Made by a program: the position numbers and the translations under genes. Of a DNA stretch of 64,000 bases, positions 43,230 through 52,111 are shown piece by piece. This DNA comes from G963701675 sp963701675 (GTDB taxonomy: Bacteria; Planctomycetota; Planctomycetia; Gemmatales; Gemmataceae). How positions within the stretch are numbered: position 1 is the stretch's first letter; every line of letters starts with the position of its first letter. Where the stretch lies: positions 7,502,001 to 7,566,000 of the forward strand of contig OY969623.1 of assembly GCA_963701675.1 (NCBI GenBank). Direction: 5' to 3'. Below the pieces are notes generated by a model. It did no database searches and was not told the origin of the DNA. It saw nothing but the letters and a program-made list of their open reading frames with translations.

Positions 43230-44243
43230 GTGCCAGACTTCATCACGAAAACTTGGAATGCGACTTGGGCGTCATTGCGCCAGGCAGGCAGTCTTTTGCT
43301 GTCACAGCCCTGGGGTCGCATCCTACTTACCCAGCTCTTGATCGCTGGTGTCAGCTTATTTCTCGCACTCGTATACCCGATTGTTCATGGCGTAATCCTG
43401 TCCGCATACGAGGGGCTTATTCTACAAATGCTCCCGCCGGACATGTTCTCGACCACCCCGATTAAGCCTGAACCAATCGTCAATCGTAACCCCACAACTT
43501 GGGAAGCTTTTTGGCCGATTCTCCGCCTTGCCATTATTTTCGATGTCTTCCTACTTAACCCAGCCGTGTTCTTCATTAGACGACAGATTAAGCCGCTTGA
43601 CACAACTGCCGTGACGGATGGTTTGATTATTGGGAAGATGCGCCTTTGCGCCGTCCTTTTGCGATTTACAGCTGTCGGCGTGCTTGGTCTGATAATTGGG
43701 TTGCTCACGGTCGGATTGTTAATCTTCATTTCGGCTGACCGAATAGCTACCGATCCAAACGAGCCTGCGCCTGCGCGTAGTATGCGATCATCATCGGCGG
43801 GATTACCTATTGATGAACGCACTAACCTTATCGAGGGTTGGATGAGGGACATTGAGCGCGACATTGAAGCATTGAAATCGCGTCCGAAACCAGCCCCGCA
43901 ACCAGCAAGAACCGACACCCAAATCATGGTTTCCACACTGACCACGCGTGTGGGCGCGGCGCTCATGCTTTGGTTTCTTGTTTATATTCTCATTCAGCTC
44001 TACCGCTACAACATCAAATTGGCTGCATTCTATGACGGTCGCGCCGATGCCTTACAGTTACGCGGATCAAACGAGCTTGCGGAGCTAGAGAAAACGATTT
44101 CCCTAGTGTCAGCCGAACGAATAACCTTTACCGATCCGAAGACGCCAATTGAGGCGGCATTAGCTCCCATTCAATCGACGATCAAGAGTGCCGCTCAAGG
44201 TGCAAAGTCGTTAGCGGACGGTGTAAAAAGTCAGATTCCTTAG
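43230..44243 (+). CDS. Multi-spanning membrane protein of unknown function
   Basis: 337 residues starting at GTG 43230. Hydrophobic segments: ILLTQLLIAGVSLFLALVYPIV, ILRLAIIFDVFLLNPAVFF, LRFTAVGVLGLIIGLLTVGLLIFI and VGAALMLWFLVYILIQLYRYN, so four membrane spans with a Pro-rich charged loop between. The C-terminal 70 residues are soluble and helical (ELAELEKTISLVSAERITF). No family recognised. It is the last clear gene before the right attachment repeat. Confidence 0.7.
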   Translation: MPDFITKTWNATWASLRQAGSLLLSQPWGRILLTQLLIAGVSLFLALVYPIVHGVILSAYEGLILQMLPPDMFSTTPIKPEPIVNRNPTTWEAFWPILRLAIIFDVFLLNPAVFFIRRQIKPLDTTAVTDGLIIGKMRLCAVLLRFTAVGVLGLIIGLLTVGLLIFISADRIATDPNEPAPARSMRSSSAGLPIDERTNLIEGWMRDIERDIEALKSRPKPAPQPARTDTQIMVSTLTTRVGAALMLWFLVYILIQLYRYNIKLAAFYDGRADALQLRGSNELAELEKTISLVSAERITFTDPKTPIEAALAPIQSTIKSAAQGAKSLADGVKSQIP

Positions 44244-44900
44244 CAGCGTGTTCTTTGCAGAGATTCTCGTTCCATTTACCGCACGTTCCGCAAGGTATAC
44301 GGGGCGCAGGGGCGCAACGGACAATGAGGGAGCAAGCCGGCGGCAGGTTTCCCCAAAAAGAATTACGAAATCGAGTCAATCAAACGGGTCGCTTTCCCAG
44401 TTCGCGACTGACAAAACTGATTACAGACTGGCGCGAACGTCCGCTCAGATTCTCTGGAAACTGCGCCCACTGAAGCAAGCTTCCGGTGTAATCAGCGCGA
44501 ACTCCCCGATTCACTGGAGGCAGGAGACCCACACCAGCTACTATTGTTCGTTCGCAAGACCCAATCCGATAGTCGTCGTCGGCTACCTTGACTATCGTAA
44601 GAACGAACCCATCCTCAAATTGGACGAGAGGAAGATCAACCTTCGCAGCGATTCTGTTCATTGTGTCTATCCTTTGGTGCACACCTATGGGCTTCGTGTA
44701 CCATACCACGATAAGGAGCACTGGCAACGATTTTGTTTTTCTCAAAACTGTACCACTACTGTTTTGTAGCCAAACTGTAGCCAATGGAACGGACAACGGT
44801 AGATTTGGGTGGACGATGGCAGAATCAGGAACGCCTGGAATCCCGTGGAAAACACGATCCTGGACATTGACAGACATTGGCAGCGGGTGGGTGAATCGCA
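44244..44900. other. Right arm of the element, without a convincing gene
   Basis: 650 bases next to attR. It holds two GGGGCGCA nonamers (44300-44316), the 25-base block at 44761-44785 shared with the left end, and degenerate open frames on both strands (44248-44769 plus, 44380-44901 minus) with poor composition. Confidence 0.5.
44761..44785 (+). repeat. Possible integrase arm-site repeat, right end
   Basis: A 25-base block with two TGTAGCCAA units 11 bases apart, differing at two positions from 32217-32241 at the left end and in the same orientation. It lies about 115 bases inside attR. Confidence 0.5.
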
Positions 44901-44945
44901 TTCATAAGCCGCGTGTCGGTGGTTCGATCCCACCCGCCGCTATTT
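44901..44945 (+). repeat. attR: 45-bp direct repeat of the tRNA 3' half
   Basis: Identical over 45 bases to 32102-32146 but without the tRNA 5' half, so it is not a tRNA gene. The gene at 44966 starts 20 bases beyond. Confidence 0.9.
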
Positions 44946-44965
44946 TGACATAACTTCGGAGAATT

Positions 44966-47642
44966 ATGGGCTTCCGACTCTGGGCAGTTGCCGGCACCAG
45001 CTTGCTTCTTGTCTGCACGCACGCCGTCACCTTTGCGGCAACGGCGACGAAGGATCCTGCTGACTCCCCACAGATATCGGCCGCCGACTGGCCGATGTAC
45101 AACCACGATAATGCCGGTTGGCGGTTTAACTCAGCGGAAAAGACATTAAGCCCTGCGAATGTTGGGAAGCTCGTTGAGAAATGGCGCTTCCCAGCGGCGG
45201 AGTCGCAGGAGACCATCGGCGTCGTGCACGCCACGCCGACTGTGGTCGCCGGCGAAGTCTACTTCGGTACGGCGACGTCTCCGGCTTTCTACAAGGTGGG
45301 TCGAGATGGCAAGCAACTCTGGGTCTATCGTAACCCTGTCCCCAAAGTCGTGACGCAACCGACGGACGGCGCCCCGATCACTGACAAACTGCGGGGTGTA
45401 GTCAGCGAAGGCGGTATCTTTTCCTCGGCACTGGTAGCCGACGGAGCGGTTTTCTTTGCGGATATCGGCGGATGGATGTATTGCCTCGATGCAGCGACGG
45501 GGAAAGAGCGCTGGAAGGTTAACAGTCGCGCGAAGGACTTCCCTGATGCCCACTGGAATAACCTGTTTATGGCCTCGCCGATCCTGGCCGACCGAAAAGT
45601 CGTGTTCGGCGGCGGTACGCTGGAACAAATCTTTGCCGGGACGACAGCGTACCCAGGCAGCACCGGCCGCGGCTTCCTCGTCGCCGTTGAACCACAGTCC
45701 GGCAAGTTGGTCTGGAAGTACGACGTCGGTCCTAAGCCGGAGAAATTGGATCCGCCGGTCGTCGTCGAGGATTGGAGTAAGCACAAGTTCGAATACGGCC
45801 CCGCGACGAGCAGCGTTTGGTCTACGCCCTCTTACGATCCCGAATCCAACACGCTGTACTTTGGTACCGACGTAAACACCGCGCCGCGGCAGCCGACCAA
45901 GGAGAACCAGAACCTTCACACCGAGGATTCCTGCGCAATCGTCTGCCTCGACGCCGCCACCGGAAAAAGAAAGTGGAACACGCAGATAAACCCCGGGGAC
46001 GTGTGGACGAACTCCATGCGGGCATACGATCCGAAGACCGCGTTGTACAAGGACGCATCCATCGGCGACACGCCCAAGCTCTTTACCATTGACGTGGACG
46101 GCCAGGCGACCAAAGTGGTCGGCGCCGGGTGTAAGAACGGTGGGTTCTACATTCTTCGAGCGGATACCGGCAAGCTCGTCAAACACACTCCCGTTTACAC
46201 CGGAGCGCCCACGCATCCGCCGGAGAAGCACGACCCGCGCGTGTTGGCGTTACCCAGTCCCTTGGGCGGGCTGCAAACCGGCTGTGCCACTGACGGGAAG
46301 ACGATTTTTACCAATGGCATCGACGCCCTACGCCTTGCGACGCAGGCCAGCCCGTTGGCGGCCGGGCAAATGCCGACGGCCGGCAGGGTGACGGCGACCT
46401 CGGTCGATCTGGCTACCGAACGTTGGCGTCACGAACGCCCGAAAATTCCCGAGATGGGCGGCAAACCTGGCAAACCGATGTACCGCGACGTGGGCGACGT
46501 CGTTGCTTCGGGCATCGCCGTGGGCAACGGTGTGGCGTATTTCACGGCCGTCGGCAGCGGCAAGCTCATCGCGGTGGATGCGACGAATGGTACGTTGCTC
46601 AAGGAGATCGACCTCGGGCCCGTGTGGAGTGGACCGTCGCTCTCACGCGGCCGCGTGTATATAGGCGGCGGCAACACCCTGGTCAGTCCCAGTGAATTCG
46701 AGTGCTTCTTTCCGAAGAAGTACACAGGCAGCGTCAGTTGCTTCGGATTGCCCGGCGCGGACGAAGTCGAAAAACTCGGAACCACCGACAAGGCGCCGGA
46801 GTTCAAGATTCCCGAGGACATCACGTTTCGAACGGCTGATATTCAGAGCGACGGCACCCGCATGGCTGCGGAAGTCTACGCTCCAAAGAACCCCAAGACG
46901 GACAAACTTCCGACCATCGTCATGAGCCACGGCTGGGGCGGCACGGCCGCGATACTTCGCCCCGATGCGATTCGGTTCGCCCAGGCAGGGTACTTGGTGG
47001 TCGCCTTCGACTACCGCGGCTGGGGCAACAGTGATTCACGCCTGGTCGCCGCCAACAAACCCGAGAAGTGCGCGAGGTTGTCGATCCGATTGACCAGACT
47101 ACGGACATTCTGAACACGATCAACTGGGTGGTCGGGGAGAAGGAGTGCGACTCTCAGCGGCTCGGTATTTGGGGTTCCTCGTTGTCAGGCGGGCACGTTG
47201 TGTATGTCGCCGCCCGTGATCCGCGCGTGAAGGCGTTTGTCAGTCAGGTCGGATCAATGGACGGACGCTGGGTCCTCAACCAGCAGTTGCGAGATTACAC
47301 GTTCAGCCAAGGTACTGCACGAACCCAGGGCAAAATCGGCTACCCGAAGCCTCGCGAAAAGTTCGGCGGCCTGACCGTGCGCCGGTGGTCGAGAAATTCA
47401 TCGGCTACGCACCAATCGAGGACATCGGCAGATGCAAGGATTGCGCGAAGTTGTTTATCATCGCAGAGAAGGAGGAGTTGTTTGACAACAAGGAACACGC
47501 GATCCTGGCCCACGAGCGTGCCACCGGCGTCAAAAAACTGATCACGATCAAGAACATCAAGCACTACGGCATCTATACCGAGGCCCGCGGCCAGGCGCAA
47601 CAAGAAGCGATCGTTTGGTTCGACGAGCATTTGAAACGGTGA
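44966..47642 (+). CDS. PQQ-like beta-propeller / alpha-beta hydrolase fusion, two frameshifts
   Basis: The ATG follows TTCGGAGAATT. A signal peptide (WAVAGTSLLLVCTHAVTFAA) leads to a PQQ-type propeller over about 600 residues (ADWPMYNHDNAGWRFNSAEKT, DAATGKERWKVNSR, DAATGKRKWNTQINPGDVW). The tail is an alpha/beta hydrolase: TIVMSHGWGGTAAILRPDAIRFAQAGYLVVAFDYRGWGNS, nucleophile motif GIWGSSLSGGHV, and a C-terminal KHYGIYTEARGQAQ (His). The frame breaks near 47068 and again near 47378; restoring one base at each gives a single open frame of about 890 codons. Unless the indels are errors the hydrolase is dead, because its nucleophile lies after the first break. A secreted two-domain enzyme is inferred. 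Confidence 0.8.
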
Positions 47643-47744
47643 GCTAAATCGTGCCGTATGATGGATACGCAACGATGCGATGATAAGCACCCGAGCGAGC
47701 ACCTCGCCCTGCCAATCACTCAGTTCGTTTGATTCTCGCATCGA

Positions 47745-47999
47745 TCAGCGGAGAGGGAGAGCCCTGCTCCTTTCCCTTCCTTCCTTCGAGCCGCTCTTCC
47801 GCTTCTTCATCGGGGCTGTCGCTTTCTTCATGGGCGTGGTTGCTCGCGCGCCACTTGAGTATCGCTGGTCAGCGCTTGGTGCCAGCGCATCAGACCCTCT
47901 ACTCCTTCTCCGTTGGCGCAGTATGGCGAGAATTCGTTCAATGCACTCACTTGGGTTGTTCGTGAGTTCGTGCTCCCACAACCGGAGGGTCGTAATACC
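47745..47999 (-). pseudogene. C-terminal remnant of a Vsr-like endonuclease
   Basis: Reading leftward from the insertion sequence: GITTLRLWEHELTNNPSECIERILAILRQR, which matches the VLRxWEHEL end of very-short-patch-repair (Vsr) and related nucleases. Across the insertion sequence the frame continues at 49236-49290 with RRRDRDTGDCLQRL, the preceding Vsr helix (RDRRxxxxLxxLG). A degenerate tail follows. The N-terminal catalytic part is missing. Confidence 0.6.
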
Positions 48000-48080
48000 T
48001 AGTAGACCATCACGTTCCAGTTGACGGGCAGTGTGCGGTCAGCTGAAATAACTCCTTTCCTACCCATCGGAAAGGAGTCC

Positions 48081-49225
48081 GTGGTGTCCAACAAGAAGTA
48101 CGTGGTAACGTTGACTGATGAAGAACGTGAACATCTCTCCCGCATGGTGTCACGGGGAAAAACGTCGGCTTTAACTCTGACGCGGGCGAGGGTACTTCTG
48201 CAAGCAGACCAGCCTGATGCCCGGCCAGCGTTAACGGATGTGGAAATCGCGGATGCGCTGGAGGTCGGGGTGCGGACGGTAGAGCGGGTCCGACAACGCT
48301 TTGTTGAGCGCGGCTTAGAAGCGGCCTTATACCGCAAGCCGCAGGACGAGCCGAGTCGGCCACGCAAGTTGGATGGCCGGGCGGAGGCGCGACTCATTGC
48401 CTTGGCTTGCTCGGCCCCTCCCGATGGACGCGCTGCTTGGACTTTGAAATTGCTGGCGGGCCGTTTGGTTGAACTGGAGGTTGTCGACGACATCTCGTAC
48501 GAGACCGTGCGACGCGTCCTCAAAAAAACGCCCTGAAACCGCACCTCAAGGAGCAATGGTGCATCCCACCGACGCAGTCGGCCGAGTTCGTCGCCCGCAT
48601 GGAGGATGTCCTCGACGTATATCACCGGCCGTACGACCCGTTGCGGCCGTTGGTTTGTGTGGACGAAGTGCCCAAGCAACTCGTGGAGGAGGTACGCCGA
48701 CCCCTGCGTGCAGCGCCGGGGCGGCGGATGCGGTATGACTATGAATACCGCCGTCATGGGGTGGCCAATCTGTTCATGGTTTTCGAGCCGTTGTTGGGTT
48801 GGCGGGCGGTGCAAGTAACCGAGCGGCGCACGGCCAAAGACTTCGCGGAGGTGTTGCGCTGGCTGGTCGAAGAACTGCATGCCGACGCCGAGCGGGTGGT
48901 GCTGGTGGTCGACAATCTCAACACGCACACGCCGGCCTGTCTGTATGAGACATTTCCGGCCGAGCAAGCGCGTCGGATTGCGAACAAGCTGGAGTGGCAT
49001 TACACCCCCAAACACGGCAGTTGGCTCAACATGGCCGAGATCGAACTAAGCGCATTGACACGCCAATGCCTCGACCGGCGTATCGGAAGCATTCCACAAC
49101 TGCGTCGCGCGGTCGGGCCGTGGGAGAATGATCGCAACGAGCGAATGGTCGAAGTCAAGTGGCGCTTCACCACGCACGATGCCCGCATCAAACTCCGCCA
49201 ACTTTACCCGTCACTTCCTGAGTGA
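48081..49225 (+). CDS. IS630-family transposase, expressed by -1 frameshift
   Basis: The first frame (GTG 48081, AAAGGAG upstream) encodes the HTH part (LTDVEIADALEVGVRTVERVRQRFVERGLEAAL) and ends at 48536. The second (to 49225) has the DDE catalytic residues: VCVDEVPKQL (D), LVVDNLNTHTP (D) and NMAEIELSAL (E). The junction is an A7 run at 48522-48528 (CTC AAA AAA A); slipping back one base reads LKKNALKPHLKEQWCIPP, the normal IS630 sequence. This is the usual translational frameshift of the family, so the enzyme is probably functional. Confidence 0.9.
48522..48528 (+). promoter_or_regulatory. A7 slippery sequence for -1 frameshifting
   Basis: Seven consecutive A residues at the point where the two transposase frames meet, just before the first frame's TGA at 48534-48536. 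Confidence 0.75.
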
Positions 49226-49235
49226 CGGACTACTA

Positions 49236-49290
49236 GTCGTTGGAGGCAATCGCCGGTATCACGATCTCGCCGCCGCTTTGCTCTCTTCTA
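49236..49290 (-). pseudogene. Vsr-like fragment on the far side of the insertion sequence
   Basis: The frame AKRRRDRDTGDCLQRL reads into the insertion sequence and continues at 47999. It overlaps the end of the restriction-enzyme frame in another phase, suggesting that a deletion fused two genes before or with the insertion. Confidence 0.5.
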
Positions 49291-49705
49291 CCTTCTCGGG
49301 CGGCTCACGCCACCTGTCGCCTATTGCTGCACCTACTGGATATGGGAGGACAAGAACGGACTCGATGGATTTGCCGAACGAGGTCTCAAGTCCCATGTAT
49401 AGCTTGTTGTTGAATAAGAAACTTGCGAATTCGTCCGACCCGACAAGTTGCATCACGCTGGCCGAGGTCAGAAGCACATACGGGTTCGTGCGGTACGCGG
49501 ACAAGCCCTCACGCCGGTCGATCGCTTCGGGCAAGTTCTTGACGATGTACGTAAAGATGGCTTCGGACAGGGCTTCAACTCGGTCCTTGTCGGTCTGGGT
49601 CAAAAGCGCTGCGACTTGAATGGGCTCGAAGTTATGCCGGTGGGCCTTGAGCGCCTTGTAGAAACCACGACTTGAGCCGCCGGCGGCGGGATCTTGCTTT
49701 GCCAT
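49259..49705 (-). pseudogene. Truncated type II restriction endonuclease, N-terminal part
   Basis: 148 residues, ending at a stop 24 bases before the insertion sequence. RTNPYVLLTSASVMQLVG ... FLFNNKLYMGLETSFGKSIESVLV ... WREPPEKVEE resembles the N-terminal region of type II restriction enzymes of the ApaLI type as I remember them; the family name is tentative. The usual length would be over 250 residues, so the catalytic C-terminal part is gone. The start codon follows the methylase stop by 3 bases, the arrangement of a restriction-modification pair. Confidence 0.6.
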
Positions 49706-49708
49706 TCA

Positions 49709-51094
49709 TCACTCCTTCGGCGGCAGCCGAACCTTCCGCTCGGTCTTCGCTGGGCGGTACTTAGCGTGGCCATTCTCCTCGCCGTGATGCCACACGAAGG
49801 TCTCACCCGCTCTGTACCACTGACGGGTGCGGATATGCGACTTGACGTAGACGATACGGTAAGGCGGGAGCTGACCCTCGCCTTTCGTCAGCCCGGTGTT
49901 GTGCAGGTCAGCCAGTTCATGTGCCAGCAACTCGCCGCAGACTTCACCAAGGCGGACGGGTACGGCGTTGCCGACTTGGGTGTATTTTTGCTGGGTCGTC
50001 CCGCAGAAGTCCCAGTCGTCAGGGAACTCCTGTACGCGGGCGCACTCCCGCAGGGTCAGGGCTCGCGTCTCGGTTGGGTGGCAGAGCGCTGTCCCGGCGT
50101 GGTTTGGCATAGTGACGATAGTCGGGCATGGCAGGTCGAAAGTCAGCCGACGCCACCAGCCTGACCGACCACCCTTCGCGAAATACGCCTTGCCCATTGA
50201 CTCTTTGGCGACTTCGGGCGGGAGGGACCGCCAGTTGCTCCCCTCGGGAACCATCGACAGGTACCGCTTCTTACGTGGGCTGAAGTCCATAATATCCGGG
50301 GAGATTTCCACGAGCCCGCCCAGCGCCTCGCGGAGCGTGCGGAACGCCTTGAGCTCGCCATCACCTTCATCTGGCAGGTCAAACAGCGTCGGCTGCTGTT
50401 GTTCGGCCCGTCTCTCGCCGTGGGTCGGCTCCCGGAACTCGACGACCCGATTGAAGCGGTTGCCGATGAAGAGAGCTCGCTCCCGTAGCTGAGGCGCGCC
50501 GTAGTTGACGGCGTTGACCTCGAAGCAGTCAATGCGGTAGGAGTGCCGCAAGTCGAGCAAGAAGCGGTTGATGACCGAGCCGGGCTCCTCGTCGGGTTCG
50601 AGGGGCGGGCCACCCTTATCGGGTCGATCCTTGATCGGGCGATGGCGCAGCGCCGCCGACATGAGGCCCCGGACGTTCTCCATCAGGAAGAACTTCGGCT
50701 GGAGGTCTTGCACGAACCGAAGGAATTGCCAGAGGAGGGTGCCGCGCGGGTCTTGGACAGTGGCCCGCTTCCCGGTCGTACTGAACGTCTGGCAGGGCGG
50801 GCCACCGACGAGCAGGTCGAGGTCGCCGGGTTCGATCCGAAGATCCCGCATGATCTGTTCCGTCGGCAGTTCTGCGATGTCCTGCTGGTAGACCCTAAGT
50901 TCGCGGTTGCCGAGCCGCCCGGCATCCCGGTTGCGACGGATCGTCTCACAGAAGGCGGGGATCTTCTCGACGCAGGCAAGGTGCTTGAACTGGCCGGCCT
51001 TTTCTAGGCCGATGTCTAGCCCCATCCCGCCCGAGAACAATGACAGAACTGTGAACTCTCGCTTCGACACCACTACTCCCTCGATCTTTAACAT
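49709..51094 (-). CDS. C5 cytosine-specific DNA methyltransferase
   Basis: 461 residues from ATG 51094; upstream in-frame residues are poor. Motif I FTVLSLFSGGMGLDIGLEKAG, motif IV GGPPCQTFSTTG with catalytic C101, motif VI ENVRGL, motif VIII QLRERALFIG, motif IX/X RECARVQEFPDDW and QVGNAVP. All ten-motif landmarks are present, so it should be active. The target sequence is not readable. Its partner restriction gene next door is truncated and a Vsr remnant follows, so it is probably now an orphan methylase. Confidence 0.93.
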   Translation of the reverse strand: MLKIEGVVVSKREFTVLSLFSGGMGLDIGLEKAGQFKHLACVEKIPAFCETIRRNRDAGRLGNRELRVYQQDIAELPTEQIMRDLRIEPGDLDLLVGGPPCQTFSTTGKRATVQDPRGTLLWQFLRFVQDLQPKFFLMENVRGLMSAALRHRPIKDRPDKGGPPLEPDEEPGSVINRFLLDLRHSYRIDCFEVNAVNYGAPQLRERALFIGNRFNRVVEFREPTHGERRAEQQQPTLFDLPDEGDGELKAFRTLREALGGLVEISPDIMDFSPRKKRYLSMVPEGSNWRSLPPEVAKESMGKAYFAKGGRSGWWRRLTFDLPCPTIVTMPNHAGTALCHPTETRALTLRECARVQEFPDDWDFCGTTQQKYTQVGNAVPVRLGEVCGELLAHELADLHNTGLTKGEGQLPPYRIVYVKSHIRTRQWYRAGETFVWHHGEENGHAKYRPAKTERKVRLPPKE

Positions 51095-51364
51095 GCCGGG
51101 AAATGAAAGCAATTTTATCAGCAGAATGAGCCTCGGGCCAGCACGGTAGGTAGGTGGCGCGCAGAGCGCCTCGCTACTGGCCACATCACATTCGTTCGCC
51201 GGGCAACTGGCTGGGCTTGCTTGACCCGTCGATGGCCTGGCCGATGGGCATAGTGTTGGTGACGAGAAGACGCCCGGCATGGGCGCGTTTGCCGCGACTC
51301 GGGCGTGGGCGGCGGGCAACCGCGCGCCGACTCGGCCGACCTTCCCCAGCGGGGCGTTCGTTTT
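51095..51364. other. Region between methylase and VapC-like gene
   Basis: 270 bases, GC-rich, with short inverted GC runs (GGTGGCGCGCAGAGCGCC near 51152). No gene seen; may contain the methylase promoter. Confidence 0.4.
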
Positions 51365-51793
51365 TCAGACTGGCCAATCTTCGCTGACCAGTCCGGGAAC
51401 TCTGCCGAAATCGCGTGAGTTGCGTGTAAGCACCGTCAATCCCTGGCTCAACGCGATAGACGCGATGCGCAAATCCATCGTCGCGATGCGGACATGTTGC
51501 GCTACCAGGCCATCGAAAACGGCGGTCGCCTTGGTGTCGAAGGGCAACACTTGTGCCGCCGCAAACGCTGAGAGCATCCGGTCAAACATTCGGTAGCCGC
51601 GCTCAATATCCGCCGACGTCTTGGCCTGAGCAAGATAGGAATTGCAGCCGAGGACTTGTTCGTGGAAGCTGACGATGCAGAATACCAGATCGGCACGCCG
51701 CACCAACGCGATGCGTGCACCCAGCGCGGTGTATTCCGGGCCGGATTGCTTTTGGAGGATACTGATATGATCGGTATCCAAAAGAAACTTCAC
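51365..51793 (-). CDS. PIN-domain toxin (VapC-like)
   Basis: 142 residues: MKFLLDTDHISIL (D6), IVSFHEQVLGCN (Glu), IATMDLRIASIALSQGLTVLTRNSRDFGRVPGL (two Asp), which is the four-acid metal site of PIN ribonucleases. The length is that of VapC toxins. It overlaps the 69-residue gene upstream by ATGA, so the two form a toxin-antitoxin pair by arrangement. It lies at the end of the older island, where such modules often help retention. Confidence 0.88.
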   Translation of the reverse strand: MKFLLDTDHISILQKQSGPEYTALGARIALVRRADLVFCIVSFHEQVLGCNSYLAQAKTSADIERGYRMFDRMLSAFAAAQVLPFDTKATAVFDGLVAQHVRIATMDLRIASIALSQGLTVLTRNSRDFGRVPGLVSEDWPV

Positions 51794-51999
51794 GGCGCGG
51801 GATCCTCGGCCGGACGGTCGGCTTGACGGATCGCGCGGCCATGCGCCAGCACTTCGTCAAAGGCCGGTTCATCTTTCATGGAACCGATCACGCGCTCCAA
51901 CCAATCGGGTGACGGCTGGCGCGCGTGCATTGCTTCTTGCAGCGCGCGCACTGTTTCCTCTAACGCCATCATTCGCTGTTCGAGAGTGGCTGGGGGCAT
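51790..51999 (-). CDS. Cognate antitoxin, VapB-like position
   Basis: 69 residues, helical: LEQRMMALEETVRALQEAMHARQPSPDWLERVIGSMKDEPAFDEVLAHGRAIRQ. It has no DNA-binding fold that I recognise at the start, but the second half (FDEVLAHGRAIRQADRP) is like the toxin-wrapping tail of VapB-type antitoxins. Position directly before the PIN gene with a 4-bp overlap is the main evidence. Confidence 0.75.
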   Translation of the reverse strand: MPPATLEQRMMALEETVRALQEAMHARQPSPDWLERVIGSMKDEPAFDEVLAHGRAIRQADRPAEDPAP

Positions 52000-52111
52000 A
52001 GGTTATTCTTCGCTTTCCTCGTTCATGGTAGCAAGCCGGGGGCGGTGGAACAATCCGAGAGACTCCGGGGGAAAACGGGACATCCGGCGTCATGTTCCAC
52101 AGCCGGTTTTG

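Larger units (their letters stand above)
32102..44945. mobile_element. Integrated element in tRNA-Met, phage-satellite-like, about 12.8 kb
   Basis: Bounded by a 45-bp identical direct repeat (32102-32146 and 44901-44945) derived from the tRNA 3' half. Gene order from the tRNA end: integrase, zinc-finger protein, (divergent) Xis/AlpA-like regulator, small protein, DUF3854 primase/P-loop ATPase with GC-rich nonamers, TubC-N-like protein, D12 adenine methylase, small unknowns, terminase-small-like HTH, then MtlR-like, zinc-ribbon membrane, serine recombinase and membrane proteins. No capsid, tail, portal or relaxase gene is present. This fits phage-inducible chromosomal islands better than prophages or ICEs, but satellite behaviour is inferred. 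Confidence 0.8.
48002..49233 (+). mobile_element. IS630-family insertion sequence
   Basis: 1232 bp. The ends are imperfect inverted repeats (TAGTAGACCATCAC at the left; complement of the right end TAGTAGTCCGTCAC; both then have TGACGGG). A TA dinucleotide flanks each end (48000-48001 and 49234-49235), the duplication made by IS630/Tc1 elements. It interrupts the Vsr-like frame. Confidence 0.85.

Noticed and set aside
44248..44901. 173-codon open frames on both strands near attR
   Set aside because: Mixed composition, no ribosome-binding site and overlapping opposite frames; better read as the non-coding right arm of the element.
45146..46231. 361-codon open frame on the minus strand
   Set aside because: It lies wholly inside the PQQ-propeller/hydrolase gene and is Arg/Val-rich, typical of the antisense frame of GC-rich coding DNA.
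47999..49015. 338-codon open frame on the minus strand within IS630
   Set aside because: Antisense to the transposase, whose D-D-E motifs and frameshift site are clear on the plus strand.
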